From: Echinarachnius parma
Taxonomy: Eukaryota > Echinodermata > Echinoidea > Clypeasteroida > Echinarachniidae
Length of the DNA: 64,000 nt
Assembly (NCBI GenBank): GCA_037951105.1
Contig: JBAMJV010005504.1
Location: 467,400-531,399 of the forward strand
Direction of reading: 5' to 3'
In this document: positions 1 to 12,455 of the stretch, in pieces
Numbering within the stretch: position 1 is the stretch's first letter
Layout of the letters: each line of letters opens with the position of its first letter
Notes under the pieces: generated by a model
Databases searched by the model: none
Told to the model about the DNA's origin: nothing
Seen by the model: the letters and a program-made list of their open reading frames with translations, nothing else
Program-made: the position numbers and the translations under genes

Positions 1-81
1 GTAATGGTGCAGGGTTTGGTTACTAAAATTCAGTTTGACCAAAACTGTACTCTCTTTACCAGAACTCAACTTTCCCTTTAA
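1..81 (+). mobile_element. MITE family A, right end only (A1)
   Basis: It matches the right end of family A (TTTGGTTACTAAA...CCCTTTAA) seen complete at 12452-12995. The rest lies outside the window. Family A ends in AGGGRTAGTT and is flanked by TTAA. Confidence 0.7.
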
Positions 82-559
82 CTGCTCAAAGGCTCCACAA
101 TGAAACCCTTTCCATCATTGAAATTCAGCACTCAGTTTATTTGTTTTTAAAACATGATACCAATTACGAGGTATGCTTGTGAAATTCCTTATTATCGTTT
201 AATAACTATTCTCTGCACCATATTATTGTGCCTGTCATAACTCGGATATAAAAATTAATGCATTTTTTCTATTCAAGTAACATGAAAATGTGAAGTTATT
301 CATTCCACTGTTTACATATCTTTTTCATTTCACCTTTGTTCCTTTTTATCGACTGTGACAAAAATACTGATATTCAAATAATGTATTTATTCTTGATTCA
401 AGAGTTATATGAAAAATTTGACATAGGCAAATTCCTTTTTGTTTCAATTTGTATTCCCCCTATTTTGTGTGTTACATCTCTCAATATCCAAATAATGAAT
501 ACGACATGTAGCCATGCATGCCAGGTGAAAGTGAAAAATTAAGCACGGAATTGTACCCT

Positions 560-750
560 GGAGCGGGCGGGAATTTAGCCCTCTCAATGTGAATCAATGT
601 GAAGCCCATTGGGTTATATTCATACGAGATGTGAACATTGTAATCTGGGGGTTAAATCACTAAACACCCCACCCATCTGCACACGTCGTAAGTGATCAGA
701 GCACGTGAAAATGAGAGGGAAAATGGCTGAATCCCCGCCGGGCCGCGCCG
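560..750. mobile_element. Small hairpin element with imperfect inverted ends
   Basis: CGGGCGGGAATTTAGCCCTC near 563 is repeated inverted near 710-745 (GAGAGGGAAAATGGCTGAAT then CCCCGCCGG). The ends are imperfect and the borders approximate; no target duplication was identified. Confidence 0.35.
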
Positions 751-2938
751 GGCTACCCCATCGGGAGCCAGTGTGGTCCTGCTGTATAATATCGTACAAT
801 TTGTTTTACTGATAGCGGTTTTCCAAGAAATTAAAATGGGTAATGGGGGGCTACCCTGCGATGCGTTGGTTCCACAGAGACGGGGGAATGTTAACCAACT
901 AAAATGCTGGTCGTGCATGCATATATGACGTGCGGCTTATGTGTGAATATTTTTAGTAATTTCAAAATGAAAATGCGTTTGACAAATGAATGAAAATGTT
1001 ATATTGCCTTAATGGAAATGGCTTCGCTCATAATCTTTTGCAAGTTTGGCAGATTAAAGTTTTAAAATCGCATGTCATCAATCGATACATTTTCATATGT
1101 GATAATGTGCAAATTAGTGTTCGAAAAAGATGTCACTTGATACTGTCAGGAATGACACGTGAACATATATTAATATAAATATTATACTAATTTGAACTAA
1201 ACAGAGTTAACAACGTATGATCAACTTGAGGAAAGTGTTTTAGATCAGGAAAAAGTAAAGTTTCAGGGGATTCATTCGACCCCAATAGTGAAAGTATCTT
1301 ATGGTTTTATTAAATGAATCATATATATGTGAAGAGATGTTAATAACAATATAATACAATGTCATTTGAATTCCCCTATAAACAATGATAAAAGCGACAC
1401 ACAAGTGAACAATGCATGACAAACTTCCTGTCGATGCGTAGTCAGGAAAGTCAGGATGTCTGGATTCCCACTCCTTGTGATTATTATCAAATATTATATA
1501 CTGTAGATGTTTACAGGCGGGCTATGTTCCCCACAACAAACTAACAAAGTTAACACATCTGCACACTTTTAGCCTCCGAGCTCGATTAGAAATTGTGGCT
1601 TTTCGAAGGTATATGTTGACAAGTCATTGTGACGTCATAAATTTATAATCTCTCATTGGTTGCGCCTTGCAATATTTATACGCGCAAACTTTGATTACAA
1701 AATTACCTCCAGCATGAGATCGTTTATAACACCTGATATCGATCCCTGTCGATAGCATCGCTATAATTGTTTGTCATATAGGTCTAAACAAAACATCTCC
1801 TGTATCGATATATTGCGGCTCTGAGAGGTGAGACATACCACTCTTCCGGTGTATATACTAAATTAAGTTGAAATCACGTGACCTTGTTTAGCCATGACTC
1901 GTATTTGACTAAGTCATTTAACATACTCACTTATTTTGGATTAAGAGCTTTATTTCTTTATCACTTTTCAGCAAGAATATAAAAGGTGTTACTTTGTAAG
2001 TGGTTCTGTATCGTAAAATATTTAGCTTTCTCACAGAATTCAAAAATCTCAATTTTATTTTAAATATCGGTGCTCAAGTAACATGCATCTTCTGTATTAA
2101 ACCTATCTATGGGATTAAAAAAAAAATCTTTTGCACGAAATTCTTGCAACGATCTGATAATTGACGTTATACTGTCATACGTCTTTCGTCTTCGGTGAAA
2201 TAATGAGACTGATTGATATCATTTCTGTTTGGCGGCATTTCATCTCCTAAGTCATGCGAAAAGAAGACGAGTTTTATGTCTGTCAGTCCGGCATCAACTG
2301 ATAAACGAGATATGTCGGACCACGGTGGGACTTTTTCATAAAGAAAGACGAGTGGATATGCCAAAAACTAGCTAAATTGGGAGCCATTTTGCATGCGTTT
2401 TCGATTGATGACAATATTAAAAATCAAGGGTCAATCATGTGAACATTTGCCCCGACTACATTTTACGAAATATATATGATACAATAGGAACGTAAACGAG
2501 ACAGGAAATGTTTATATTTTGTTTCGGTATATATTTTATCTATATCGAATAATAGGGATTTTATTTTTTATATCTTTTATTTTCATTTCACTTTTACACA
2601 GGCTTTCTATCTACAAAGTTAAAATGTAGCATTTTGCTAATTCCTCAACAATATTACCAGGTACCACATTCAGGGCTGTAAGAGTCATCATCCAGATATA
2701 AAGTATGGTTTACAACTCAACAGGTCCAAACTGATCATCTCATTATTAATAACTTATCAGCATCGATTAAAAACGCCGCGCGCCAAAACTTCGCGAATCT
2801 TTCAAGCAGATGGTGCATGATCACCAAAATATACTGCGAAATTTAAAGAGCACAATTTTCCGAGAAAGTATTTTTATTTGATGAAATTAAAGCAAGCTTG
2901 ATCATCTCTTCAACAGTAGTGAGTCCCCTTTTTCAGAA
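751..2938. other. No gene seen; AT-rich intergenic sequence
   Basis: I find no exon with family resemblance or paired splice sites. A cluster of TGACGTCA (1630-1637), an inverted CCAAT box (1655-1659) and a TATA-like ATATTTATA (1672-1680) is the only promoter-like arrangement. The minus-strand frame at 2167-2364 is isolated and not recognised. Confidence 0.4.
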
Positions 2939-3545
2939 TTGCCCGAACTCTCATCAGTGGCATAATTATAGTCAAGGGGGTGTTTCACAAAGATTCTAAG
3001 TCGAGCTTAACTCAAAGTTTGAGCCCCAAATTATGGAAAGTCATTTGTAGCCTTGGAGTTAAACATATATTTTTCAAAGGCAAAAACTACAAGTATTGGA
3101 AGACTTCCAACAAAAAATATATAAATGATTGAATTGCTCCTTGATAATAACATATATAACTGTTTTCAATAAAAATGTATATGCATTTTAAAATAACTGT
3201 TCCATCAATTTTACCCCCCCAAAAACGGCTTTCCATAATTGTTATGTCCAACTTCAACATAACAACTTAGTGAAACACCCCAGGTTTAATATTGTTTATA
3301 ACATATAACTATAATGGATGATCCAGGACATTATATTACTAGTGACCGGGTCATACTAACCAGAACTATATAGACGGATTGATTTGATAAGAAAATGAAA
3401 CATTTATAATATATCCGGTGGCACATGACAACCATCTATCGGGTAGTGAAATAAGACAGATGTGAAACGGTTTAACCGGTTACTGTTCTTTCTCTGTCTT
3501 TTTAGTCTTGACTAAAGTTATGCCTTTGATGAGAATTCGGGTCAA
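2939..3545. mobile_element. Foldback element P1, with element Q nested inside
   Basis: The ends TTGCCCGAACTCTCATC and GATGAGAATTCGGGTCAA are inverted copies. The right half resembles the right arm of P2 (36223-36692), sharing the motif TTATAATATATCCGG. The left arm is interrupted by element Q. Confidence 0.6.
2976..3281. mobile_element. MITE Q with GGGGTGTTTCAC ends
   Basis: The left end GGGGTGTTTCACAAAG is matched by inverted ACTTAGTGAAACACCCC at the right, with subterminal TTATGGAAAG/CTTTCCATAA inverted as well. About 305 bp, no coding capacity. Confidence 0.6.
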
Positions 3546-3600
3546 TGTCTTTATTTAATATTTGTTTTACTTTCTATAGGCCTATACTTAGCTGGGTTTA

Positions 3601-3850
<250 letters not shown>

Positions 3851-4499
3851 ATACGTTGGCGAATGCACATGCACAGGATCGCACATTTTATATAATTTTA
3901 TAAACTTCGAACATGTGTCTATGGTTCGTTTTCCCTTTAACTCGTATAAACATGTTGCGATGTTACTGTCGAATAACTAGGTCTCGTTTCGTCCTTCTGA
4001 CCTTATATTCCAATTCCTATGATCCTTCTTTGTGTCCACACAACACATCTGTAATCCCTATTATCGGGTACAATATCGGGTGGATCTTACACGGCGTCCA
4101 CACAGCAAATAAAATGTATGTCCTGTGTATAAGATAAATTATGCGTTGGTCCAACTTTACGTTCACACAACACATTGGTTTTCTATTTGGGATTGGAGCA
4201 GGCCCGGGTTTTGGAGGGCGAATCCGATTCGGGACGCAGAACTCTTGATCACGTATGAATACATAGGCCTAACACCAAAACTTGATCGCCCGATGTTTTG
4301 ACATTTCTGTTATTTTTGCAAGGAGAGATGGGAAGACCCATAAAGCAGGAGGATATTTATTTTCTTATGATATCATCATCTCGCAAGTTATGATTTTCCC
4401 ACGTGTTTTGTGACAATCATCATTCATATTAATATACCCAATCCGACTACAACATTATCATCACCAATATTGATATTGATATATTGTTGTTGGTATCAT
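3851..4499. other. No gene seen
   Basis: AT-rich sequence with two copies of a CACACAACACAT string (about 4037 and 4164), which may be a relic repeat. No supported feature. Confidence 0.35.
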
Positions 4500-4663
4500 T
4501 AAGCATGTATATATTTACTTAATGCATTAGTGCATTACTTATATAGTGCATTACTTAGTGCTAGATTGACAGAATCGTTTTGAGGCGTTGGCCGGTGTGA
4601 GTCTCGAATCTACAATCTTCCGCACCGCAGTATAAGTCGCTCTAACCAATGTGCCAAGACGCC
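4500..4663 (-). mobile_element. tRNA-derived SINE-like element with AT-rich tail
   Basis: On the minus strand it starts GGCGTCTTGGCACATTGGTT, resembling an A box (TGGCACATTGGTTAGAGCG), with a B-box-like GATTCGAGACT about 50 bases later. It then passes into a tail of AAGTAATGCACTA repeats. The arms do not pair well enough for a working tRNA gene. Confidence 0.5.
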
Positions 4664-4687
4664 TTTGCACTACTGCTGCCAAATATG

Positions 4688-5487
4688 TTACAGGGGTAAC
4701 CTCGCTATTCATAAGAGTCATTATTCATAACGGGTCGCTATTCATAACGTTATAGTTCCCTATATTTAAAGGACTACTATTCATAAAACGAAAAAGGGGT
4801 CGCTATTCATACCGACATAAGGACTTCTAATCATAATAATTATAATAATATACTCGATTAGCGCCTAATATGACTGATAGTCATCTCTACGCACTTTGCA
4901 ATTATATTATTACCCCGGTCACAGGATACAATGCAAACCAGCACACATTGTGTGCACCATCTCCACTCCCTGGGGAGCATACTTTCCAAGCGGCATGGAC
5001 ATTAAGAAGATCCTTCACATAAAGGCTTTAACCTCCTACCGGGTCCCCATTTATACGCCTGGGTAGAGAGCAGCAACTGTGGACAAACGCGGTGGACAGG
5101 GAATCTCATGATTGAAAAGCGCGCGCTCTACCAATCTTGCCACACCGCATCCACATAAGGGTCGCTACTCATAATGCAGAGGAAGGGTCGTTATTCATAA
5201 TTTACATTGAGGGTCACTACTATTACAAGGGTCGCTATTCATAATACGAAATCAGGGTGGCAAATAATGAAAAAATAACAGGATGGCTTACGATCCTTTC
5301 CTTTCATTATGAATAGCGACCCTGATTTCGTGTTATGAATAGCGACCCTTATGAGTAGTGACCCTCAATGTGAATTATGAATTGCAACCCTTTGAGAGGA
5401 TTATACAATAATAACGACTCTTTTATTAGATTATGAATAGCGACTCTAATGAACGACGACCCTTATGATGCAAAGCGAGGGGAAACA
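4688..5487. mobile_element. Foldback element R built of 17-bp subrepeats
   Basis: At least eight direct copies of a GGGTCGCTATTCATAAT-like unit lie in the left part, and at least five inverted copies in the right part (5305-5475). The inner arms 5180-5252 and 5316-5395 are near-perfect inverted copies around a roughly 60-base loop. The outer ends are similar (CCTCGCTATTCATAAG versus inverted CTTATGATGCAAAGCGAGG). The left part was later split by a SINE. Confidence 0.7.
4823..5152 (-). mobile_element. tRNA-derived SINE with 8-bp target duplication
   Basis: The minus strand reads GATGCGGTGTGGCAAGATTG then GTAGAGCGCG (A box) and a B-box-like ATGAGATTCCCTGT. It continues into a body containing CCCAGGCGTATAAATGGGGA then CCCGGTAGG, a motif I associate with the conserved central part of SINEs in marine metazoans. 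It ends in an AT-rich tail. ACATAAGG is present on both sides (4815-4822 and 5153-5160), as expected for target-primed insertion. Confidence 0.7.
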
Positions 5488-5639
5488 AGCCCACATATTT
5501 ACCCCTTTATCTGCCACAGCCCACGACCTGCATTTGTGGCCGTTCAGTGGAGTAGGCCTACTGTGCGTCACGAGAAAGATGTTATAACTAGGGGTCACCG
5601 TCATGCCATAAAATCACATTAACCCTGAAAAAATGTGAA

Positions 5640-5880
5640 CATGTAGCGTTAAGCAGTCATTATCTATATTTGGGAAACAATACCGCGTTGCAGTTCGTGA
5701 GATGATAACTTGAAAGGGGATGGACATTTACTTTGTATATGTCCATATTTTAGAGAGAAGACGTTTTCACTCATACTCATAGCTCGACCCCACGAGGTGT
5801 GACCACCCATGCAACTGTGTATATACCTATCGACACGAATGTATGTTATCATTTACCCGAAGGGGGGTTAGGATGTTAGG
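5640..5880. repeat. Left member of a diverged direct repeat
   Basis: The region shares, in order, CATTATCTA, GAAACAAT, GACATTT, GTGACCACCCATG, CACGAATGT and GTTATCAT with 6405-6605. The copies are diverged and flank MITE I1. A minus-strand frame at 5664-5852 is not recognised. Confidence 0.45.
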
Positions 5881-5968
5881 AACCCCCAACACACATAACA
5901 CCTACCACCATGATTTATGCCATTATTAACATGATTAATGACTAGGCGCTAAAAAGAATGACCCACGA

Positions 5969-6384
5969 TTAAAGTGATCCATTAACTTTGTACAATTTCA
6001 ACCAAAATCACTTGGAGCTTTCCCACTTTTCTTGTACCTTGTATGGCTTATGGTAACGGAATAATGAAAAGGGTTTTGATTTTTCAAATGTCTCCATAAT
6101 CATGGATATATTTAGGATTGAATTTGAGAGCGTCTATAGACGGTTTCCGACCGTAGTCAGGAGTATCTGAAATCGGATACTCAATCGTCCATAGTATCCG
6201 AATTCGGATACTTTACGCGAACGATCGGGATCATATCAGACATTGATTTTTGATAGGTCAACTTTTCCCCTTTTCCATGACATTCTCACATATCATTCTC
6301 AAGAAACTTACAATGAAATTGGTAGATGATCTAAGTCTCAAGCATTACTTTTGGGGGAAAATATAAAGTTAAGGATCACTTTAA
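5969..6384. mobile_element. MITE family I (I1), TTAA target
   Basis: TTAA flanks both ends (5969-5972 and 6381-6384). The termini AGTGATCCATTAACTTT and AAAGTTAAGGATCACT are inverted copies. The interior shares ACTTGGAGCTT and CTTATGGTAA with the copy in CCNL intron 5. Confidence 0.7.
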
Positions 6385-6404
6385 CTTTCATAATTGGAGG
6401 GTTA

Positions 6405-6605
6405 AGTGGTCATTATCTACATTGTGAAACAATTTCACCGCTAAATGACCGTGATGAATGGATAATGACAGTTGACAGGAAGACATTTGATCTCTGCTTC
6501 TTTGGGGAGGAGGGTTTCCAATCACCACTTATCTCCCCCGAGCCGTGACCACCCATGTACACACATCATCACGAATGTTTGTTATCATCTGCCGATAGGG
6601 TGTTG
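6405..6605. repeat. Right member of a diverged direct repeat
   Basis: Partner of 5640-5880. It contains GTGACCACCCATG (6545-6557) and CACGAATGTTTGTTATCAT in the same order as the left copy. Confidence 0.45.
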
Positions 6606-8279
6606 GTAATGTGCCCCATGTGTCATGATCACCAAACCTCCTCCATGGACATCGTTCTCCGCCTCCTCCTGCCCATACTCGTCTTTCTCCAATTTCCAAC
6701 ACCTTAATTAAACATAATCCTTTTTATCGCCTTCTTGCTCCCCTTTCTTTTTTTTCTTTTTTTCTTCTTCTTCCTCCCCGGGTCATCTTTAATTATTATC
6801 ACCACAGATAAAATAAAGATGATACACACATATTTTGTTATGCAAGGGCGACTACAGCTTCTCAAAAGTGTGCGTGTCGGGGGGGGGGGTGGGAGGGGTG
6901 TCACCCTTCCACTGTAGGGAGCGTTGCATTTTCTTGCTTGAAATTGCTTGCTTGAGATTTGGTGCATACCTAAACAGAAGCTATGTAATCTAACATAAAT
7001 AATGTATACATATAAGAACAAGAGGGGTAGGGGAGGGGGGAAAACATTCCCATCCACTTTCAAATGGAGGACATATCCCACCCCACCCCGACCCCCGCCT
7101 GTTGACGCCCATGCCCAAATGGGTGACAATTATACTCTTATGAATCACCCAGCCTATCAACCCACAGCTTATCGAGGGCCATTTCTTAGGCTACCATCCC
7201 CACAACTGACCGAGGGCCATTGATATGGAGTATTTGACACGTTTAGATAGGCAGATGTATATCTGCTCTAAAATTTGAAATGCAATCTTTGGTTTGTTGT
7301 CTTCCGACACAGAATGTGTTGTTTTTGAGGTGTCACTCTGGAGGTAATGTTAACACGGGTCCGTTTACCTGCTGAATGCTGCTTAAAGATGTAACATTCT
7401 TTATGTCACATTTTCAACTCTATTATTGTACCTGACAAATATCGGTCTCTTATTACCAGTATGCAGCTTTTATTTGTTTTCATATTTTGACCTTTCAAGT
7501 GAAATTTAAGAGCATTAAATCTCGCTTCGAAGTTTTATTTTCACATCGCAATCTTTTTATTGAATGTTCCTTTTAAACGATTACAGCAAGTTGTATGGAC
7601 GCATTATGTATCAATGAATATTCACACAATACCATTTGGTCAGAAAGTAAATCAAAAGCATCATGAAATATACAGGGATAATTCGGCTTTGAAAAAGCTT
7701 CGTTTAAAAATGAATATTTAAATCTATACGGATTTGAATAAAGATTCGTGCATTTCAACTAATGAGACAGAATCGAAATAAAAATTCTAATAAATAAATA
7801 AATTGTATCTTCAGGGCACTTATAAGGAATTATGGATATGTAGTTTACACGCCTTGAGCCATATGTGTGTTCGCTATGTTAAATCTGATGTCAAAAATAA
7901 ACAACGACGGAGACGACAGTTTATAAAATAAACCAAACCCCAAAGCATTCCACTAAAGGCTCGAGTATACTATAGCTACGACGACGCAGACTGCAATTTA
8001 CGAAATGAAACGAACCCCAGAGCATAATATATACCACCGGGATTGTGTAAACAAAACTTCAAAAATACTATACGAGTTACACCTGTGGTGATTTTGCTGG
8101 GAGAAAATATTAATGACGGCGGAATTAGCAGCAATAACGAAATTGTGACCTCGGGGCAAATACTTGACCTCTCCTGAAGTCAAGGGTCAAAGGTCGTGTA
8201 AGCAGAATTCACACAAACTGTCATGGGTAATTATTTCATGCGTAACGATCAACTAACGATCAACTTTATCAACAAATGA
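6606..8279. other. No gene seen; T-rich, G-run and A-rich patches
   Basis: It holds a pyrimidine tract (about 6740-6780), a short G run (6881-6889) and low-complexity G/C-rich patches around 7025-7100 that create chance frames on both strands. No exon supported. Confidence 0.4.
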
Positions 8280-8862
8280 CTAAGTAAAAAGTCTGTTTCA
8301 AAAAGAGCCGTTCAAACTCAAGAGGGCGCTCTCTAAACACTCATCGGTTTTTTAACCATTTTAAATAAAATATTGTGCATGTAATGTTTTGTTGAAATCG
8401 TGATAGATAGAGAGATAATCAACAACTATTTAAAAACCTATTTTGTAAATTTTGGAAAAGAGGAAGCATTAAAACAAAAAATTAACGGCTGGTTCATCGG
8501 TTTTTTTAACCATTTTAAATAAAATATTGTGCATGTAATGTTTTGTTGAAATCGTGATAGATAGAGAGATAATCAACAACTATTTAAAAACCTCTTTTGT
8601 AAATTTTTGAAAAGAGGAAGCATTAAAACAAAAAATTAGCGGCTGGTTCAAAATGATCGAATAATTGTGGGGCCCCACAATTATTACAAATGGTTATGTT
8701 TATGGATATTTCAGGCATTTCTGAACCGATTTTGATAAAATAAAGTTTATTCTGTCATTAAAATTGTATGCTTTTTCTAATTTGACACTCAGTTTTCCAT
8801 TATCTCACAACAAAATGATTTTGTGTAGCGCCCTCTATACCAAAACTCAACTACCCCTTTAA
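8280..8862. mobile_element. MITE family A (A2) with internal 153-bp tandem duplication
   Basis: The right end is complete (ACTCAACTACCCCTTTAA, ending 8862). The left end is truncated just before AAGAGCCGTTCAAACTC. Inside it, 8342-8494 is repeated almost exactly as 8495-8648. Confidence 0.75.
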
Positions 8863-10239
8863 TTCAGTTTATAGCCAATTATATGATCGTACATACTATA
8901 CTTGTGGTTTATATAAAAACTAGTTCATCTCAAATCACTGTTTCCAAAACAAAGATTCTTCCTAAAAAACAGTTTCATCGATAAGATAAACATTTGGATA
9001 ACCATGAAAACTACCCCAAACGTTTCGTTTCACTTAAATTCACGACCCCTGATGACAATAATAAACATGATGGCGATTTTTATTTATTATCGGGACCTTT
9101 ACTCTGAGACTAGCCTGAAACCACCTCTATATAGAGCACGATAACTGTCCAAACCTTGGAGATTCGTTGGCTTAGATATCTTCCAGTCATTGGATAGCCT
9201 GAGCTCAATGCTTATGGGACGTTACCTATTATTATTATCATTTTAATACAAATACAGACATAATCATGATAATGATGCATTAAATGGTGTTTTAAGTTTT
9301 AAATTGCATTTGAATTACAATGATATGTGAACTTCACAGATACGTGGGTAAAATACATATTCATATAAAGTAAAAAGGTTAATTGAAAAGCAATTGAAAC
9401 AATTGCAAAAATTGAAAAGAATTCAAAGAAACGTGGTCCATAAACAAGTAAATACCATTGATACAAAATATAAATCTCAAACACGTTGTTCCGATGGAAT
9501 TTGGCAAACGTAAATTGTTACTTTTTATCATCTGAACCTCTTCTTAAAACTCCATTATTAAGTCATGTTGTAAATCTAACTAAAACTGACAACCGTTATA
9601 ATGTAAACGTCTCATAACAACGATCAATATGAATTATAGAACCCTCCCATCTCCACTAATCGGCTAACTGTCTGGGGTATTTCTCCCTCTTAGATATTTA
9701 CTTTCCTCCTGTATCACCCACCTAAAAAACCTCGTCAATGTTTTCTTCCTGGATTACAGTATGTTCTGCACGTCAAGCTAACAAATGGTTCATGGGAATC
9801 ATGGGGTTCTCGGAGGCAATGGGTCGATACAAATAATAACAACACAGCCAAAATACAGGTATCAAGTCAAGAAATTGTCTTCAATCCTGTAGCGCAATCT
9901 CAATGAGATGCAACTGATACAATACGGTATATGATATTTTAGTTTGTTTAGAATACTCGTCTTACATTTACCCTTTCGATTACTAGTAGATGATAGCTAT
10001 AAAATGCTTCATATAAAACTGAATTATCTAAGACAGGCATGTCGTAACGTTGACAATAATATTTGAACTATTCTTCATCTCTCTCCTGCACCGACCTTCT
10101 TCCGTTCATCTCTGAAATCCCTTAAACTACACACAAAACGCCGCTAGACAAAACGTATACAAAATAACTCATAATTCAAAGTAAATTTTCACTCAAATTA
10201 TGATTTCATTGTCTGGAACAAAGCAAGAATTATGGTCAA
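8863..10239. other. No gene seen
   Basis: AT-rich sequence. The minus-strand frame at 9299-9484 is AT-driven and not recognised. Confidence 0.4.
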
Positions 10240-10490
10240 TAAAATGGCTTTCATGTCGCGTAATTTTCGCCGGGGGAAAAGCGTATAATATGATTCATTA
10301 TTCACCGAAGAGTTGGGAATGGTCTCATGATCATTACTCACAAACGAGCAGGAAAAGACTTTGTTCTTTGACAAAAAGTTGTGAGTATAGTTTTTTTTAA
10401 ATATTTTAGTAAGAAAATGAGTTTCATGTCTTGTGATTTTTGCCAGGGGACAAACATATGATTCATTATTCGCCGGAAAAGTTTGAAAGG
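10240..10490 (+). repeat. Diverged direct repeat
   Basis: The strings TTTCATGTCGCGTAATTTT...ATATGATTCATTATTCACCG (10250-10305) and TTTCATGTCTTGTGATTTTT...ATATGATTCATTATTCGCCG (10422-10476) are two diverged copies about 172 bases apart. Confidence 0.5.
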
Positions 10491-11286
10491 GGCCTGTTAC
10501 AAGAAGTTAAAAAATAATTTCGACAAATTTTAGGAGGAGCTCACAAATTGGACGCCACGGAGTCTCGCTGGCCCGTTCATGTCGTGACCCCTACCGTCTA
10601 CCGACTCTTGTAAGCTACTACAACTACTGCTATCCAAACAAAAAATTGCAACCCAGCTTCCATATTTCTTTCATGAAAAATGGCTCTCTAAATTTGTGAT
10701 TGATCGCAGGGGCCCTATACGTTCAACATTATCATAAAGCTTTCTCTACTTCATGCTTGGACGTTGGATCACCTACGGACGCATGGACAAACAAACCTCC
10801 ACGATGTACAGACATTGAATCCTCTAAGTTCTTTTCACTCTCTACTATACTCCCCCACAATAAAGTGGCCGGAGTTATTCTGTTTTTCTTCTTGTATTTT
10901 TCCTCTTCGGTTTCTACTTCATCGTTTGAAAAACATATTTTGTTAATTCCTTCTTCTTGGGCCAAAATAAAAACTTCAAAATTAAAGCTCCATTTAAATC
11001 TTTGAATATTTCCATATATTTCTTTATACGTTTTAAATGCTCAATATACATATTTAATTTCTCTTTCTCTTGTCTTTGTTTATTGTTCAACCCTCTACCG
11101 ATTACTGACTGCTATAATTATAATTTAGATGCATTCAAAAAGAGGATTTTAATTTAAAGTTATATGACCAGCTTTATAATGTTTATTTACAGATCAGTCA
11201 AAACATATGTATTTGGTTGATTGACACAAATTCGCTCTTGTTAGGCCCGTGATTAAACCACTGACCTTTCTCTGATTGATCATACT
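10491..11286. other. No gene seen
   Basis: Overlapping plus- and minus-strand frames at 10700-11005 and 10732-10965 have no recognisable domain and no convincing splice partners. Confidence 0.35.
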
Positions 11287-11541
11287 CAGTGGCGTGGCTG
11301 GGGGGGGGGGGGGTCATGGGAGGCAGTTGCTCCCCCTCCCTCCCCACCACAAGTGGAGATTCTTACCGCTTTCCGCTTCCTACAATGTTGGGATAATACA
11401 TAGCAAGGTGTTATATGAAATGAGTCATGGTGCAATGTGTTTCTCTATTTAATTTAGAATGACACTGCCTCCATTTATATGGCCAATCTCGCCCCTCCCC
11501 TCATTTTGACCACCTCTGGTTTGATCCTGGTTATGCCACTG
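11287..11541. mobile_element. MITE family T (T1), CAGTGGCGTGGC ends with G run
   Basis: CAGTGGCGTGGCTGG followed by a 14-base G run at the left is matched by inverted CCTGGTTATGCCACTG at the right. The same end type recurs at 18374-18562, 34521-34678 and 38488-38573. Confidence 0.55.
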
Positions 11542-12200
11542 CATCTGCCCTCGAATGAACAAGAGAAAATGACTCGTATTTCCAAGTACATATTGAAAGC
11601 TTTGCCATGTAGAAACTGGGCTAAGAATACTTAACCTAGATTTCTAAAATTACATGGCATATTTTCTTTGTATATGTCTTTAATATCGCTGTATTACGTC
11701 CTTGCGTCGAATAAAAGAATATTATTGATCACGTTTTGCAATTCATTCAGAACTTTAAAACAGTAATCAAACCATATTAGTTTTTGGTTACGCTTGTCTA
11801 TGTTTGTGTGTATGATTCACTGCATGTGCTGTTATTAGTATGTGTTAATGTTTGTTTGTGCGTGTATGTGTAAGTGTGCTTTTATATCTCGTGGGTGCGT
11901 GTGTATATGTACATCGTATTTGATTGTGGGTATAAATGTATGTTTGTGTAACATTTTAGTGCAATTAACCCTCTGAGCGCCAAGTTAATTTTCAAGAATC
12001 CACTTGAGTCGGTTCTTTAGACAAGTTTACATGAGCTTTATTTTGTATTCATCTATAATGAACTAGTGGTCAAGCGCCTCCCCGCGACGCCGTGCGTGCG
12101 CGCAAAATGATCATCGAGTGGTCGGTTTGTTTATTCATAATTATATGATGCATACAGTAATCTCTTGTGCTCTGAGTCTTTTCGATGAGCGTATCATCGC
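11542..12200. other. No gene seen; TG-rich patch
   Basis: AT-rich with a degenerate TG-rich stretch at about 11795-11950. A TTAA followed by CCCTCTGAGCGCC at 11965 could be the left border of the adjacent family C element. Confidence 0.3.
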
Positions 12201-12455
12201 CAGAGAGTTGTTTATATACAGTTATATGATACCGAGCCCGGCGGAGAGGGGCGAACGGGCAGTGAATTTAGGCCCAATGTCAGCGGCGTGCTGGCGGCGT
12301 GCAGAGTCTCAACTGATATTTCTGCATATAACAATACTAAGATTCGGATTTTACCACACAAGCTTCTCTTTTTATACTATTTCAATAACATTGATCAAAT
12401 AATTTAGCCAATATATGCTTTTGTTAACTTTCCCAATACTGTTATTTGGCATTAA
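12201..12455. mobile_element. MITE family C (C1), right part
   Basis: It is homologous to 13840-14053: GCGAACGGGC, GATATTTCTG, GATTCGGATTTTACCAC and a TTTCCCAATACTGTTATT-like end followed by TTAA. That TTAA is also the left target copy of A3. The left border is not resolved. Confidence 0.5.

Noticed and set aside
2167-2364. 65-codon minus-strand frame with protein-like composition
   Set aside because: Isolated, no family match recognised and no convincing splice partners; left as unexplained.
4590-4663. Possible tRNA gene on the minus strand
   Set aside because: A and B boxes are recognisable, but the acceptor and anticodon stems do not pair fully and an AT-rich SINE-like tail follows.
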